A DNA stretch of 64,000 nt from Tetraselmis striata. Lineage: Eukaryota > Chlorophyta > Chlorodendrophyceae > Chlorodendrales > Chlorodendraceae. The stretch is from the NCBI GenBank assembly GCA_006384855.1, contig VCJN01000181.1:62001-126000 (forward strand), in the 5' to 3' direction. Both the position numbers and the translations under genes were made by a program. Every line of letters starts with the position of its first letter. Position 1 is the first letter of the stretch. Below, piece after piece: positions 10,192 to 20,654 of this stretch. A model generated the notes under the pieces. It had not been told where the DNA came from and did not search any database. It saw nothing but the letters and a program-made list of their open reading frames with translations.

Positions 10192-10499
10192 GGTATGCGT
10201 ATTAGTACTTTAGCACATATCAGAGTGGTACGGGCACCGCGCTACAGGTTTTTACGGGCCATGCGAGTGAAATCGCTCAGCTGCTATGTCGTCATGTATG
10301 ACGGTTGTATCTCCGACTCAGTTAGCTTTTCCGAGTTGCCGTCGTCGTAAATCACCTTCATCACCAGCTCCCTACCCGCCGGGTCGGCGTCCTCGTTATC
10401 CCATCTCCAACTGTCGACATGTACGTTGGGTGATACACACGGGTGGCTATCACATCGCGGCGGTAGTGGGCCTATGGCCGGTGTAGTATTAACGCGAGG

Positions 10500-11390
10500 T
10501 CAGGGAGGGCAACATGGGCGGGTGGGAAAGAGGGAGGGGGGGGGGGGGGGGGGGAGGGCTACCTGGCCGATAAAGCTCCTCCGCGTCTCGAACGTCTTGG
10601 TTATGACAGCGCCCACGTGAAGCTCGACATTCATCTCCTGCGCTGCCACGCTTGCTGCCAACCACCATCAAACGACACCGAACGCCTCTCCCCGCCGATG
10701 GGTAGTGCGGGGCTCGCTGATTCGTTTCGGGGAGACGGTAGCGGCGGAGAGGGAGGCGGGGGGGGGGGGGGGGTGGCGGCGGCGACAACATCGATGCATC
10801 ACCCGGCTCGCCCCGCGTTTCGGTCTGACCGTGTCCGGACGGAGCAGAGGCGTGACGGACGTACGATGCAGCAGGTAGGGGCGCCATCACCACCGGCTGC
10901 GACATGCGCGGAAGTGGGAGGCTTGGCGCACGCCTCCGTCCATCTGTGCTTGTCGTAGAATTGAGTCTTCGAGACAGGGGCGCCACACGTGCAGCAACGG
11001 ATTCTCTTGGTCGCCGCTTCTTAAGTCCCCGTGGCAGGCGTACAACCCCCCTTGCCCTCCGGTGTACGGCGCTTGGAGTTGCGACGCCCCATGGCACACC
11101 ACTACACGGCGCCGGCGGCTCCCATGGGCAGGAGCGGGGGGGGGGGGGGGGGGGGGGGAGCTAGTCACAGACGCTCCGAGTGCTACGATGCATGGTAAAG
11201 TATCCGCGGGACTTGCAGCAATTCATCCGGCGGTTTGAGGCGGTTGGCCGTTGTGTCGCCACGGAGCTTGTGACACGTTTAGGTACAGTGTGGCGAAATT
11301 GCCACACGATTACGGGTTGCCGCGCGAGGCGCGATGTGGGTGCAATGTACTATGGGTGCTGCACATGCTACTGGTAGCAATTATGGAACG
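10500..11390 (-). repeat. Right arm of FY-1 foldback with inverted copy of the Tudor-like gene
   Basis: Inverted relative of 8525-9395. The minus strand encodes a decayed version of the same N-terminal exon from about 11090 downward (MGRRNSKRRTPEG-like). It contains the matching VGAVI...FETRRSFLGQV segment before a run of 19 C on the sense strand (10536-10554), but the Tudor second half is absent because the arm stops there. Homopolymer G runs lie at 10759-10772 and 11136-11159. Confidence 0.7.
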
Positions 11391-11629
11391 CGATGCAGTT
11401 ACCCAAAGTGCCCCAAATCTCACCGGATAACGTTTGGATGGCGCTTGCCAATGATAATAAGCCAAATGGCGAAGGTTCCGGCGGTCGGAGCACCGCGGAT
11501 AGCACCGTACTCGCTCGTACCATCACACGTCGCCGCATCGGGGCATATACCAGTAGACCACACACACCAACCGAACCTATCCTCACTTCTAGGGCTCCGC
11601 ATCAAGCCTCAGGAGATAAATATCAAGAA

Positions 11630-11955
11630 TTGGTGCATGACGGAAAAAAAAGATCAAGAATTGGTGCATGATCCAGTTGATCCGATCTTTTATCGATTTA
11701 ATTGGGTCGCTAAACATTGGTGCACCGGTAAATCCAACCCCTTTAATATCGGAGCACCAGTAAAATCTACCACCGAAATATCGGTGCACCAGTAAAATCC
11801 ACCACATAAATATCGGTGCACCAGTAAATTCTGTGTCTAAATATCGGTGCACCAGTAAATTCCGTGTCTAAATATCGGTGCACCAGAAAATTCCGAGTCT
11901 AAATATCGGTGCACCAGTAAATTATGCGAAAATATTGGTGCACCAGAGGTGATAT
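11630..11955 (+). repeat. Left subterminal array of hAT (GGTGCACC units)
   Basis: About ten imperfect units spaced near 32 bp, consensus TATCGGTGCACCAGTAAA, each centred on the palindrome GGTGCACC. Subterminal arrays in hAT elements such as Ac bind transposase; that role here is inference. Confidence 0.85.
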
Positions 11956-11959
11956 ATGC

Positions 11960-12543
11960 AGTATTAATCGATTTTACTCCCCGAATTTGATGTTAATCTG
12001 GAAGAAAGGAAATTGTGTCAAGTTCATGCGATGAAAATGAGCCTCAATTAACATCATCATATTATTATTACACTTTGATCCATGCATCATGTGGACAGGA
12101 CGCACACCACATTACTGCAGCATGTGTGATGCGCTAAGTACTAAGAAGCATGTATGGGACCAATCCCATACAACGTGGGAAAAAGATTGCGGCCCCTGCC
12201 CTCCCCCTTCGTCCGCGGGAATCATCAATGAGTACAACCCTCTCCAGGTTGAGTATTATCGACACCCCTCCAGGTCAGATGAGTATAACCCTCTCCAGGT
12301 AGTTAGGGATCATTGGGCAGAAGGTGTAGCGGAAGATGCTTATGCGGATTTACAAAGTGAATATTGGTGCAATGCATGTGCAAGTGGCTGACTTCATGGT
12401 TGTAGCTGTGGATGGCTGCCTGGCTGCGAGCTGTCATGCACCCAATGCAGAGACCATTGATCGTGACAGACGGTGCTTACAAGTGATGGTATGCAATACC
12501 GACACCACTATCTACACGCATCGGCAACACTATGATACCACCC
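11960..12543. other. hAT 3' non-coding region
   Basis: AT-richer DNA between the array and the transposase stop codon. It includes three copies of a word like AGTAYAACCCTCTCCAGGT at about 12230-12300. No gene is seen. Confidence 0.5.
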
Positions 12544-15500
12544 CTAGTCAAGGTTCTTGTACACAATGAGCGCGTGCTCAAGTGTCGTCTCAGAGGTAGA
12601 CTTCTTGAAGTCGTTGTGCATTCTGCCTGTTGCACAGAAGAGGCGTTCCACACCTGCAGAGGTTGCGGGGAAGGCATGGAATTGGCGAGCCATCTTGCTC
12701 AGGTGGGGAAAGATGGTCTGCCTGGCCTTCCACCAGGCCAACAAATCAAAGTCTGTGCCATCATCATTGATGGGAATGACCTGTAAATAAGAAAAGTTTT
12801 TGAGAATCGTTACTTAACATGCATACATACAATCTCAAAGCATATCAGCACATATTTGGCACAATATGCTCAAAACTATTATGCACATCATAACGCGCGC
12901 ACCTGGGGGAGCTTGAGGTACTCCTCCACCTCCTTCATCTGCGTGGCAAGTACCTCTGCTGGGGTCCAAGAGTGCTGAGTTGTTGATGGCACTGGCACAG
13001 AAGCCCCGTTGGCAGCTGGAGCCGATGCGGCCAGTCCGAACAAAGGCATGTTGTCCTGGTCCACTGTGCGCAGCAACAGCTGCATCCCAGCAATACGTGA
13101 CAGCTTGGCCTTCTTGACCGGGGCCGCATTGAATGCGGTGCGCTTGCTGGCAGGTGCTACGGGAGCTGGAGTAATAGAGGGCGCCGGCGGGGCCCAGTCA
13201 TCCTTGTAGGCGCCTCGCAGGTAATTGTACGCATCTGCACGCATGAGGCGGCCCGCCCCTGGAAAATCAAAGTTCTTCCATCTGTCCAAAACATACATTG
13301 AATAACTTAGCCCCCGGGCAACATAATTTGCAAGGAATAGGGAATATACACGCATGAGAATAGTTATACACGAATGAGTGTATTACCTTGGGTCCAAAGC
13401 TGTTGCTGTCAACGCGTCCTCTGTGTAAGAGGGGTTGTTGCTTAGAATGCGTCTCTGAATGGAATCCTTGAAGGTGTTTCGGGACTCCCAGACCTCCATC
13501 TCCATGCCCGTTGTCTGTAAGACAAATGCATTTTGTCGTTTACTTAAGAAAGCTAAGCCAATTTATATGAAAGCATATGGTGATGTAGCTTCTCATTCAA
13601 TAACCAGCTGGTAGACCACACCTACCTTTAGATGAAGCACCTCGCTGTCGATGAGGGCCATAGCAGTGGCATCCTCATCCATGGCAGCATGCAAGGATCC
13701 AAACATAGGCAACACACAGCTGAAGGTAGGCACGCTGGTGGCCTCCATCATGGTCAGCATTTGCGCCACCGGGCCATAGATAATTCCCTACAATGGTAAT
13801 CATTTGACGGTCAGCTGCTATTAAGGGAGGATCCACTAGCAAAATTGCATGCAATAAACACTTGGATGGGCAACAAGGTAACATGGCAACATGGGGGGGG
13901 GGGGGGGGTTACCAGCCGTTGAGCCAACACCATCTCCGCATCTGTCATAAGATGATCCTGGAAGGTAGTCCCATCGTCATTCTTGGCACAATCGTTGGGA
14001 GCATTCCTGCTGTACCTCCTCAAAAGGTCTTGTGTGCCACCCACCCATTGGAACAGCGGGATGATGCCTCCCCAGCGGCACTCCGAGCACCGCGGTGGCT
14101 TCGTCACCTTGACACGCTGCTGCGCTGCAACCTCCTCCAGCTTCCTCCACCCCTTTGAAGAGCGGTTAAAGTGGGCAGAGATGCCCTTCACCTATGAGGG
14201 CAGCAGAGTATCATCCCATTAGTCAGCTGCACAACACAGTGTGGCATAAATGGGCAATGAAAAAACATCAACATCAGGGAACAACTTCACCTTTCTCACA
14301 ATGTCAGCGACTACAGGGGGCTTCAACGCATCCTTCAATCCGTTGCACAGGCGATGATCCACACATGAACCACCTTCAAAGTCCTCAAAAGCCTTGACAA
14401 TGTTGCTGCCTTCATCGATGCAAATTCCAAAAGCCTCATCCCCGACAGTGTCAACAGCTACTTGTGTGTCGGTGGCCTCGGAGTACTTGCCAATCCCCAT
14501 TCCAGCAAGTGCGACCTTGGCGGCAGCAGCAATCTGTTTGCCGTTCTGCTCCACCTGCAACAATATAGTATTAAATTAAGCCCCGCTATTGATATCATAA
14601 CAGGTCCACCCTACCTTCGGCCATGTATTCAGGTTTATAGCTGGACAGATACCACATCATACCTATGGCCATGGGCGGCACTCATCTGCGGGGATATGTT
14701 AAGGTAGCTGAACAGATAGCGCACGCTACCTACTGGCATGGGTGGCACTCTGCGGGGATACATTCAGGTAGCTGGGCAGTTATCGCATCCTACCTACGGC
14801 CCTGGGCGGCACTCTGCGGGGATACAGTAAGGTAGCTGGACAATTAGCGCATCCTGGCTACAGCCCTAGCCGGCACGCGTCGTCACTGGTCAGCATACTA
14901 TGCGGGGCTATCTTACAGTAGCAGCAACAAAGGTAATAGGGAATAGATGCAACTGAGGTTACCTGACTGAATGGCTTGGCAAGGAGAAGCTTCTCCTTAA
15001 GCTCGAAGTCAGGTGTTATCCAGTAGGCCATGATGGCCAAGATGGAGATGCCGTTTTCTCCCCAGATGTCCGCAGCTAGGGAGACTGACAAGCGCTCCTT
15101 CTGTAGGTCTTCAATCTCCTCCTGCAGGATGTGAAGGCAGATAAAGTGAGTGGGCATGAACGGTGTGCCCTTGGTTCAGATGAGGCAAAAGAGGTAGATG
15201 GAGGAAAGGGGGACATGGAGGGAGGCTACCAACCTTTAGCTGGAGAATGTTCTCCACCGACATCTCCAGGATCATCTTGTTAACCGTGGATGCCATGGGC
15301 CCGGAGTATCGTCCATGTGTAAGCAACTGTGTGGAAAAATAGCATTAACGTTAGTAAATAAATGGGAGGGGATTGGGCAACGGAAAGGCATAGGAAGCGA
15401 GAATGGGCTTGTACCTTTAGGAACTCCCGCAGATACTGGTCGCGCTCCGTGATGCTGTGAGGCATGCAGCTCTTGACGATCCACTTCACAGCAGCTGCGT

Positions 15501-16493
15501 CGTAGTCGCGCTTCACGTCATCGGGAAGCTTGGTGAACTTGACAGCCTCGGCGACAGGGGCAGGCTTGTTGACCCCCCCCGCGTCCTTCTTGAAGATGGC
15601 CTTAAGTGCGATCTGTCGGCATACGGACAACGGCGGCGAGGGATCGGCAAGAAAGTCGAATACTATTTTTTCCATAAGGGTGCGCCGCGGGGGAGGGTGT
15701 CAGCGGCGCACCTTGCCGCCCATCGCATCGTCGACTAGGTCGTCGGAATGCTTGCGGATGAGGTGGTTGATCACGGTCGTGGTGTTGCAAAACGCCATGG
15801 TGGTGCGGCAGAGACTGTATGTGCTGTAGAGGTAGCCGTCCTCTCCGCGGAACTTCTTGCTGAAGTAGTTCCAGACGATGGACTTGCGGGGCTGCACTGT
15901 CGCGCGACGATTGGCCGCCGCAGCAGGCGCTGCACATGGCGAGCGGATCAGCAACTTTAGCTACAAAGGTAGAAAGGGCAGGGGGCGGGGCCGTAAAGGG
16001 GTTCAGCGCGGGGGATCTCACCAGGAGCGGGTTCGGGATTCTCCGGATTTTCATCGCCGACGAGTAGCACCTCCTGGGCGTTGGTCGCCTCGTCACTGGT
16101 AAGGCCATCCTGTGGGAGGCTGCGAATGCTTGAGGATCCCGGATCAGACACAGTGTTAGGGCGCTTGGCACTGGGGCGCCCGACGCCCAGGGCACGCCTA
16201 GCCTCGAGGAACTCGTCGATCTTTTCAAGGCTCTCGTCGTCCTCCAGGTGAGAAGCGGGCTCCATGGTATCCGCCTTGTCGCATAGTCCCTCCCATCGCA
16301 CGATGTAGTGCTCCACACCCTTGCGCGTTACTTGCGCAAGGATCTTCTCGACCTTGTACGCCTCGCGCCCGTTGTATGCATCCGCGAAGCTGATGGGAGT
16401 GCGCTTGGGTCCATCTGGGGCGCCTTCGGGGTCCAAGGTGGGAGCCTTCGCAGGAGGAAGTGCAATCTGCGGGCGCCCGCGCTTCCTGGCCAT
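12544..16493 (-). CDS. hAT transposase with AT-hook, chromodomain and BED finger (11 exons)
   Basis: DNA transposase that would cut and paste the hAT element in the nucleus. It starts at the ATG at 16491-16493. Exon 1 (16493-16022) encodes an AT-hook-like RKRGRP and a chromodomain at residues ~46-100 (YKVEKIL...YIVRWEGL...EPASHLEDDESL), keeping two aromatic cage residues; the usual TWEP is TMEP. Exon 2 (~15938-15710) is a BED-type finger (SIVWNYF...NHLIRKH), with Tyr replacing the first zinc Cys. Later exons give SVSLAADIWG, CIDEGSNIVKAFED followed by CVDHRLCNGLKDAL (14554-14292), ATALDPR (13516-13387) and the C-terminal dimerisation segment FPATSAGVERLFCATG (12785-12547). Exon limits supported by GT/AG sites include 15326-15234, 15121-14963, 14191-13908 and 13788-13624; those around exons 2-3 are uncertain. 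No stop was seen in any exon. Confidence 0.85.
13893..13908 (+). repeat. G16 homopolymer inside hAT intron 7
   Basis: On the coding (minus) strand this is a C run 8-10 bases after the splice donor CTG|GTAACC at 13908, the same placement as in several other genes of this window. Confidence 0.8.
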
Positions 16494-16961
16494 CGTTTGA
16501 ACTCGTGACACGGGCGTACGGTATTAAAACTGCTACCGGCGCGCGGCTGCTTGACGCGCCACTATTGCTGACGAGTACTGCACAAAGTATTGGAAAATCG
16601 CGGCCGAATAAACCCGGTGAAGCACGGCGTATAAACCCGCCAGGGGTTTATATCCTCCGCGCCCGCGCCCTCACCTGGATCCTGCCGATTGATCTCACCG
16701 GGGGAAACCCTTCCAGCACCCTGACCGCGCCCAACAACCGCGTTGCGGTCTACCATATGGGATCGTGAGGGGTTGATCCACCGAAGTTTTAATCTGTACC
16801 GTCCGATAATCTCAATGGTCATTTCATTGCCGTCGAGGCGTCGATGCAATTGGGGAGCAATGATCCCGCAATTGTCCAACAGTGGCCGTCCGATCGTGGT
16901 TACCACGCATCGTCACGACCGAAGCCGTCGATGACACATGTCTCCCACTGTGGCTGATTCT

Positions 16962-17310
16962 CGGTTGATTCTTGGTGCACCAGTCGCTGATTCAATTACG
17001 CAGATAAATATTGGTGCATCGGTATAATATGTGGTTAAATGTTGGTGCATCAGTAAATGTCGGCACCGAAGTATCGGTGCACCAGTAAATTCTGGCACCG
17101 AAACATCGGTGCACCAGTAAATACCGGTACCTTAATATCGGTGCACCAGTAAATTCCGCCAGCTAAATATCGGTGCACCGAATATTACACCCCAATAAAT
17201 ATCGGTGCACCAGTAAATTCCGGCACCTAAATATCGGTGCACCAGTAAATCTACCACGTAAATATCGGTGCACCAGTAAATTCCGCGCCTAAATATTGAT
17301 TCTTGGTGCG
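16962..17310 (+). repeat. Right subterminal array of hAT (GGTGCACC units)
   Basis: About ten units of the same TATCGGTGCACCAGTAAA repeat as at 11630-11955, in the same orientation on the plus strand. Because the core is palindromic, each unit can be read from either side. The region 16494-16960 between the array and the gene start is the probable promoter; no TATA box was identified with confidence. Confidence 0.85.
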
Positions 17311-17437
17311 ATTCACGATCTGTCTGGTGTACCATGATTCGATCTTTTATTGATTCTTGATGCGGAGCCTTACTCACTTCACGCTCACTCAGGCACCACT
17401 ACCCGCCATCCTCCTCTCGTCACTCTTCGTCAATTAT

Positions 17438-18092
17438 ATGGAGGGCGACCAGTCTGCCGCGATGCAGGGCGCAGCGCCGATGGCGGATGAGGCGATGGCG
17501 GAGGACAACACCGCCGCCGCCGCCGCCGCGGCTTGCACTGCCGCCAACATCTCAGCAAGAGTGACACCGACACCACTTGGGACGCAAGCCGGCGATATTC
17601 TCATCGACGACGACGAAGATGACCCCATGTTAGGCATGAGCCCCACTGACCCACCATGTCTATCAGCTAAGCCGCCGCCGGCTGCTAGCAAAGCTACCCA
17701 AGAAGGTGACGCCAATAACTTTGCAGAGGGCTGGCGCTGCCTTGGAGATTGCACCGAAGGCAGAAGAAAAGAAGGAGCAGCAAGTAAACAAGGCAGAGGA
17801 GGTGGCGAACGCCATGTGCCGCAAGACAGAGTTAGCCGAAGCCGTGGTTGAAGCTGAGCTAAGTGTGCTAGGTGCCCACGTCAAGGTTGCGGACGCTAAG
17901 ATCGCCGCAGGGCAAGATTCAAGTGCGTGCGAGCGCCAAGATGCGCGTGACGACATGAGCGTTGTTGATAGCAGCGACAGTGAGGAACGCGAGGAGGAGA
18001 TAGAGGAGGAGGAAAAGGAGGATGGGGAACAAGGCGAGGACGAGCTGGACCATGCCTACATAGATGAGGACGACGAGTGGCTGAACTGGTAG
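17438..18092 (+). pseudogene. YR-a: N-terminal ORFs of the tyrosine-recombinase element, frame-broken
   Basis: The ATG at 17438 opens MEGDQSAAMQGAAPMADEA... with an Ala run and an acidic DILIDDDEDDP segment. A second frame (about 17706-18092) gives an Ala/Glu/Lys-rich helical region (KAEEKKEQQVNKAEE) and a strongly acidic tail ending DDEWLNW. The switch between frames occurs at 17690-17710 in all copies; a partial copy at 40860 preserves a donor-like CAGGTAAGC at this point, suggesting a lost splice site. Function unknown; low-complexity acidic. Confidence 0.5.
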
Positions 18093-18124
18093 CAAGTAGG
18101 TGCTACGAATTTGTAGGGTTCAGC

Positions 18125-18263
18125 CCCCCCCCCCGCCCCCCCCCCCCCCCGGCCCGAGATCCCGCCCTTGTCCGCCTTCATCACCCACTCATCAAGCGTC
18201 CCCCAGCCCAGCATACGGACTCACGGACTCAGAACCGGATGGGGTGGGGGGGGGGGGGGGGGG
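18125..18263 (+). repeat. Paired C-rich and G-rich tracts in YR-a
   Basis: A C-rich run (18125-18151) and a G run (18246-18263) flank about 95 bp. The same pair recurs at 23672-23807 and 50027-50176. Confidence 0.8.
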
Positions 18264-18514
18264 GCAGTACCAAGGCGGATAGAGCGGCGAGCACAGCAAA
18301 GAGGGCGGGCTCATCGGAGATGTCGAAAGTGTTGAAAGATAGGGCCGCCCGGGTTACTGCACCCCTGTCCTGACCTACACGGCTAGCCAATAGGCATGCA
18401 ACCCTTACACGAGCACCATTGACTCACACCTAGGGCAACTTTAGGGCTTGGATCGGTGGGGTTTGTGCCATTGCAACTGCTTCCTGGGTCCTGTGGCAGG
18501 GCAGGTGGTGGCAG

Positions 18515-18732
18515 GAAGCCAAAAATGTGTTGAAGATAAGGCCGTTTCTCGCTACAGGGTATTACAATATAATTACGAAGTCGTGCGGGAATGTAGTGGC
18601 CATCACTTACTGGAGCTCACACATCCTTCGCAAAGGAGCAGCATCTGCCGCTAACGCCATCGGAACTACAGTGTCCCACATTCGCTGTTGTTAGCTATAC
18701 TCGTACCGATACTCGGCTGCCCGGTCTCGATA
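18515..18732 (+). pseudogene. YR-a recombinase domain, interrupted by solo LTR and GE-2
   Basis: Encodes KIRPFLATGYYN...SSHILRKGAAS... as in the complete copy at 50438-50824, then breaks at about 18687 where the first part of the LTR also seen at 24232-24385 begins. GE-2 starts inside that LTR at 18733. The catalytic tyrosine segment is missing here. Confidence 0.6.
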
Positions 18733-19331
18733 CACTGTGAGATTCAGATGTGACATACGGGTGACGTAGCACTACTACTAGCGACTATTATTTATCCGTG
18801 AAGGCTGCTGCTGGTGGCGGCACGTCCATCCAGTTACGTGCGAGTACATCCGGCGTTATTGCCGGCGGGCGATAAATCCTTTTTGTCATCATTCTGGTAG
18901 TCGTACTAGCCCGGTAAATTGTTACATGGCACTGACGTATAAGGTACAAGGTTGTCCGTGTAGTACCGGGTAGTACGCGATATATTTATTGAGCCGGTAC
19001 CGGGTATCTAGTACCCGGTACCCGGTACCCGGGCACGATGACGAGTGGTCCTGTGGATAACTACGACTATTAGTACATGGGAGCGCAAATCTCAGCCGTA
19101 CTTTTTGGCCAAAGTGGGGAATTTTGTGTACATTATAGCTAGTACTGCTGAACGGGCCTGCCAGCCGTCCGATAAAAGGTCATCAGATGGGCGGTTTGGC
19201 TGCCATGTTTTGCCAAAGAGTGCTCACGTTACATAAATATTCGCGAGGGGGAGGGCGGGGGCAGGCAGCGGTTTGCCGAAGAATGATTGAATTACAATAT
19301 TCGCGACAGCTGCCATCGGGGAATGTGGCCC

Positions 19332-19400
19332 GGGGGGGGGGGGGGGGGGGGGGGGGGGCGGGCGTGGTCCCCCCGCCGCCCCCCCCCCCCCCCCCCCCCC
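19332..19400 (+). repeat. Adjacent poly(G) and poly(C) tracts
   Basis: About 27 G (19332-19358) and about 22 C (19379-19400) separated by 20 bp. They can pair into a strong hairpin and could hinder sequencing or replication. Confidence 0.85.
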
Positions 19401-19447
19401 GCCGCTCCCGCCGGGGGAGTGAGGGGAGGGGGGTAAGGGGGCGGGGG

Positions 19448-20250
19448 CTACTGCTTGTTCTTGTTCTTGCGTGCCCGGGGGACCCTCCGCTTCGACGATC
19501 TCGCTGCCTCCGCCTCCGCCTCCGCCTCCGCCTCCGCCTCCGCCTCCGCCTCCGCCTCCGCCTCCACCTCCGCCTCCGCCTCCGCCTCCGCCTCCGCCTC
19601 CGCCTCCGCCTCCGCCTCCGCCTCCGCCTCCGCCTCCGCCTCCGCCTCCGCCTCCGCCTCCGCCTCCGCCTCCGCCTCCGCCTCTGCCTCCGCCTCCGCC
19701 TCCGCCTCCGCCTCCGCCTCCGCCTCCGCCTGCGCCTCCGACTCCGCCCCCGACTCCGCGACCGTCAGTTTCTTACCTCGGCGTTTCTTCACTGGCCTCT
19801 TCCGCTTCTTGTCATCCGTCAGTGTCTTCACCACCCCGGGAGGCTGTGCCGTCGACGACGCCGCCATGAGCTTCCTTACCTTCGCGTCGGGACGCCCCCT
19901 TGTGCCCAGACACCAACAACAAGCCACAATCGTTTCGCCTTTAAGCGGCTGAGGATGCGGCCTCCTCGGCCACCACGAGTTGCGCCGCTGGCATTGTGGA
20001 AGCCTTGGCGTTGAGGTGGGCCTTACGGCGCTCCCGGACGAACCTGCGCGCGGCACAAGTTAGCCACGAGTGGGTGCGTGCTAATGTGGAGGATGGAGTG
20101 TTTTGTTGCGCGCCCACCTTGTCACGCGTTTCCTCATGTCTTTCTCGTCCTCCTCGATGCCGGCGGCGCGGACACGCGAGACAACAAGGCTCGCCGCCCA
20201 CTTTTGCCCGGGGGGGCGAGGTCGGCCATGGCGCTGTGAGCGGTGAAGGG
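19448..20250 (-). pseudogene. Gene A of GE-2 with expanded Glu-Ala repeat
   Basis: The minus strand encodes VREERRKAHLNAK-like and VVAEEAASSAA segments ending at a stop, then in a shifted frame KVRKLMAASSTAQPPGVVKT, the basic KRKRPVKKRRGKK (nuclear-localisation-like), a run of about 40 Glu-Ala pairs and a basic tail RSSKRRVPRARKNKNKQ. In GE-4 the same parts lie in one frame, so a frameshift separates them here. The product would be a highly charged nuclear protein; no family is recognised. Confidence 0.5.
19505..19750 (+). repeat. (CCTCCG)n hexanucleotide array, about 40 units
   Basis: Nearly pure hexanucleotide array inside gene A with few variant units. GE-3 has about nine units (34675-34730, as GAGGCG), GE-4 one or two (near 56450) and GE-1 none. 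Confidence 0.95.
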
Positions 20251-20654
20251 GGGGGGGGGGGGGGCGGCCGAGGTTGAGAAACTAACACCCAGTCGACGAC
20301 CGCCTTCCGCAGCAGTCAACGACACATCGGAGGCGAGGAGCAGCGCGCCACTACTATTTATATGCACGTATTGTCAAGAGCTAGTCGGTGCGGCATTGTG
20401 TCGGTGTAATTTCGCAATGTTTATTGTTGAAGTAGCACGGTGTAATGGATACGGCGAGTGAATCCGGGATAATGTGTGCGGTAGGGCGCGCGTATATGTG
20501 CGCGACGAATGTGCGCGCGCAGCGTTGTGCGGCGGTGTGCGGCGGTGTGCACCGATGTTAATATAGTGTGAATATTATATCGGCCGTAGACGATCAGGTC
20601 TGGCAGCACCGCCCGTGCTTGTAAATAAGCGACAATGGATCTAGTCTCCCGCTA

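Larger units (their letters stand above)
11590..17372 (-). mobile_element. Complete hAT transposon with 8-bp target duplication
   Basis: The 5783-bp element is flanked by CTCACTTC at 11582-11589 and 17373-17380. Uninterrupted target sequence (CCTATCCTCACTTCACGCTC) is present in YR copies at about 22915 and 49270. Termini are TAGGGCTCCGCATCAAG on the left and TAAGGCTCCGCATCAAG (complement) on the right, matching the TA/CAGGG ends and 8-bp duplications of the hAT superfamily. It contains one multi-exon transposase gene and subterminal arrays at both ends. Everything needed for autonomous movement appears present. Confidence 0.95.
8376..18732 (+). mobile_element. FY-1: foldback plus tyrosine-recombinase unit, interrupted by hAT and GE-2
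   Basis: Sequence 8376-11589 followed by 17381-18732 is collinear with 41310-44132 plus 48938-50600, so the foldback segment and the recombinase region are joined the same way in two places and probably form one unit. The left end coincides with the GE-1 terminus, so GE-1 may be inserted in it. The hAT (11590-17372) splits it with an 8-bp duplication, and GE-2 enters at 18733. True termini of FY were not found. Confidence 0.55.

Noticed and set aside
11630..17310. CRISPR array because of regularly spaced ~32-bp repeats
   Set aside because: Units are imperfect, contain no unique spacers, and lie at both ends of a hAT transposon in eukaryotic DNA.
19448..20014. Long Pro-only, Ser-Ala and Leu-Arg ORFs on the plus strand
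   Set aside because: Shadows of the hexanucleotide array; the Glu-Ala frame on the minus strand fits the gene A context in the other copies.
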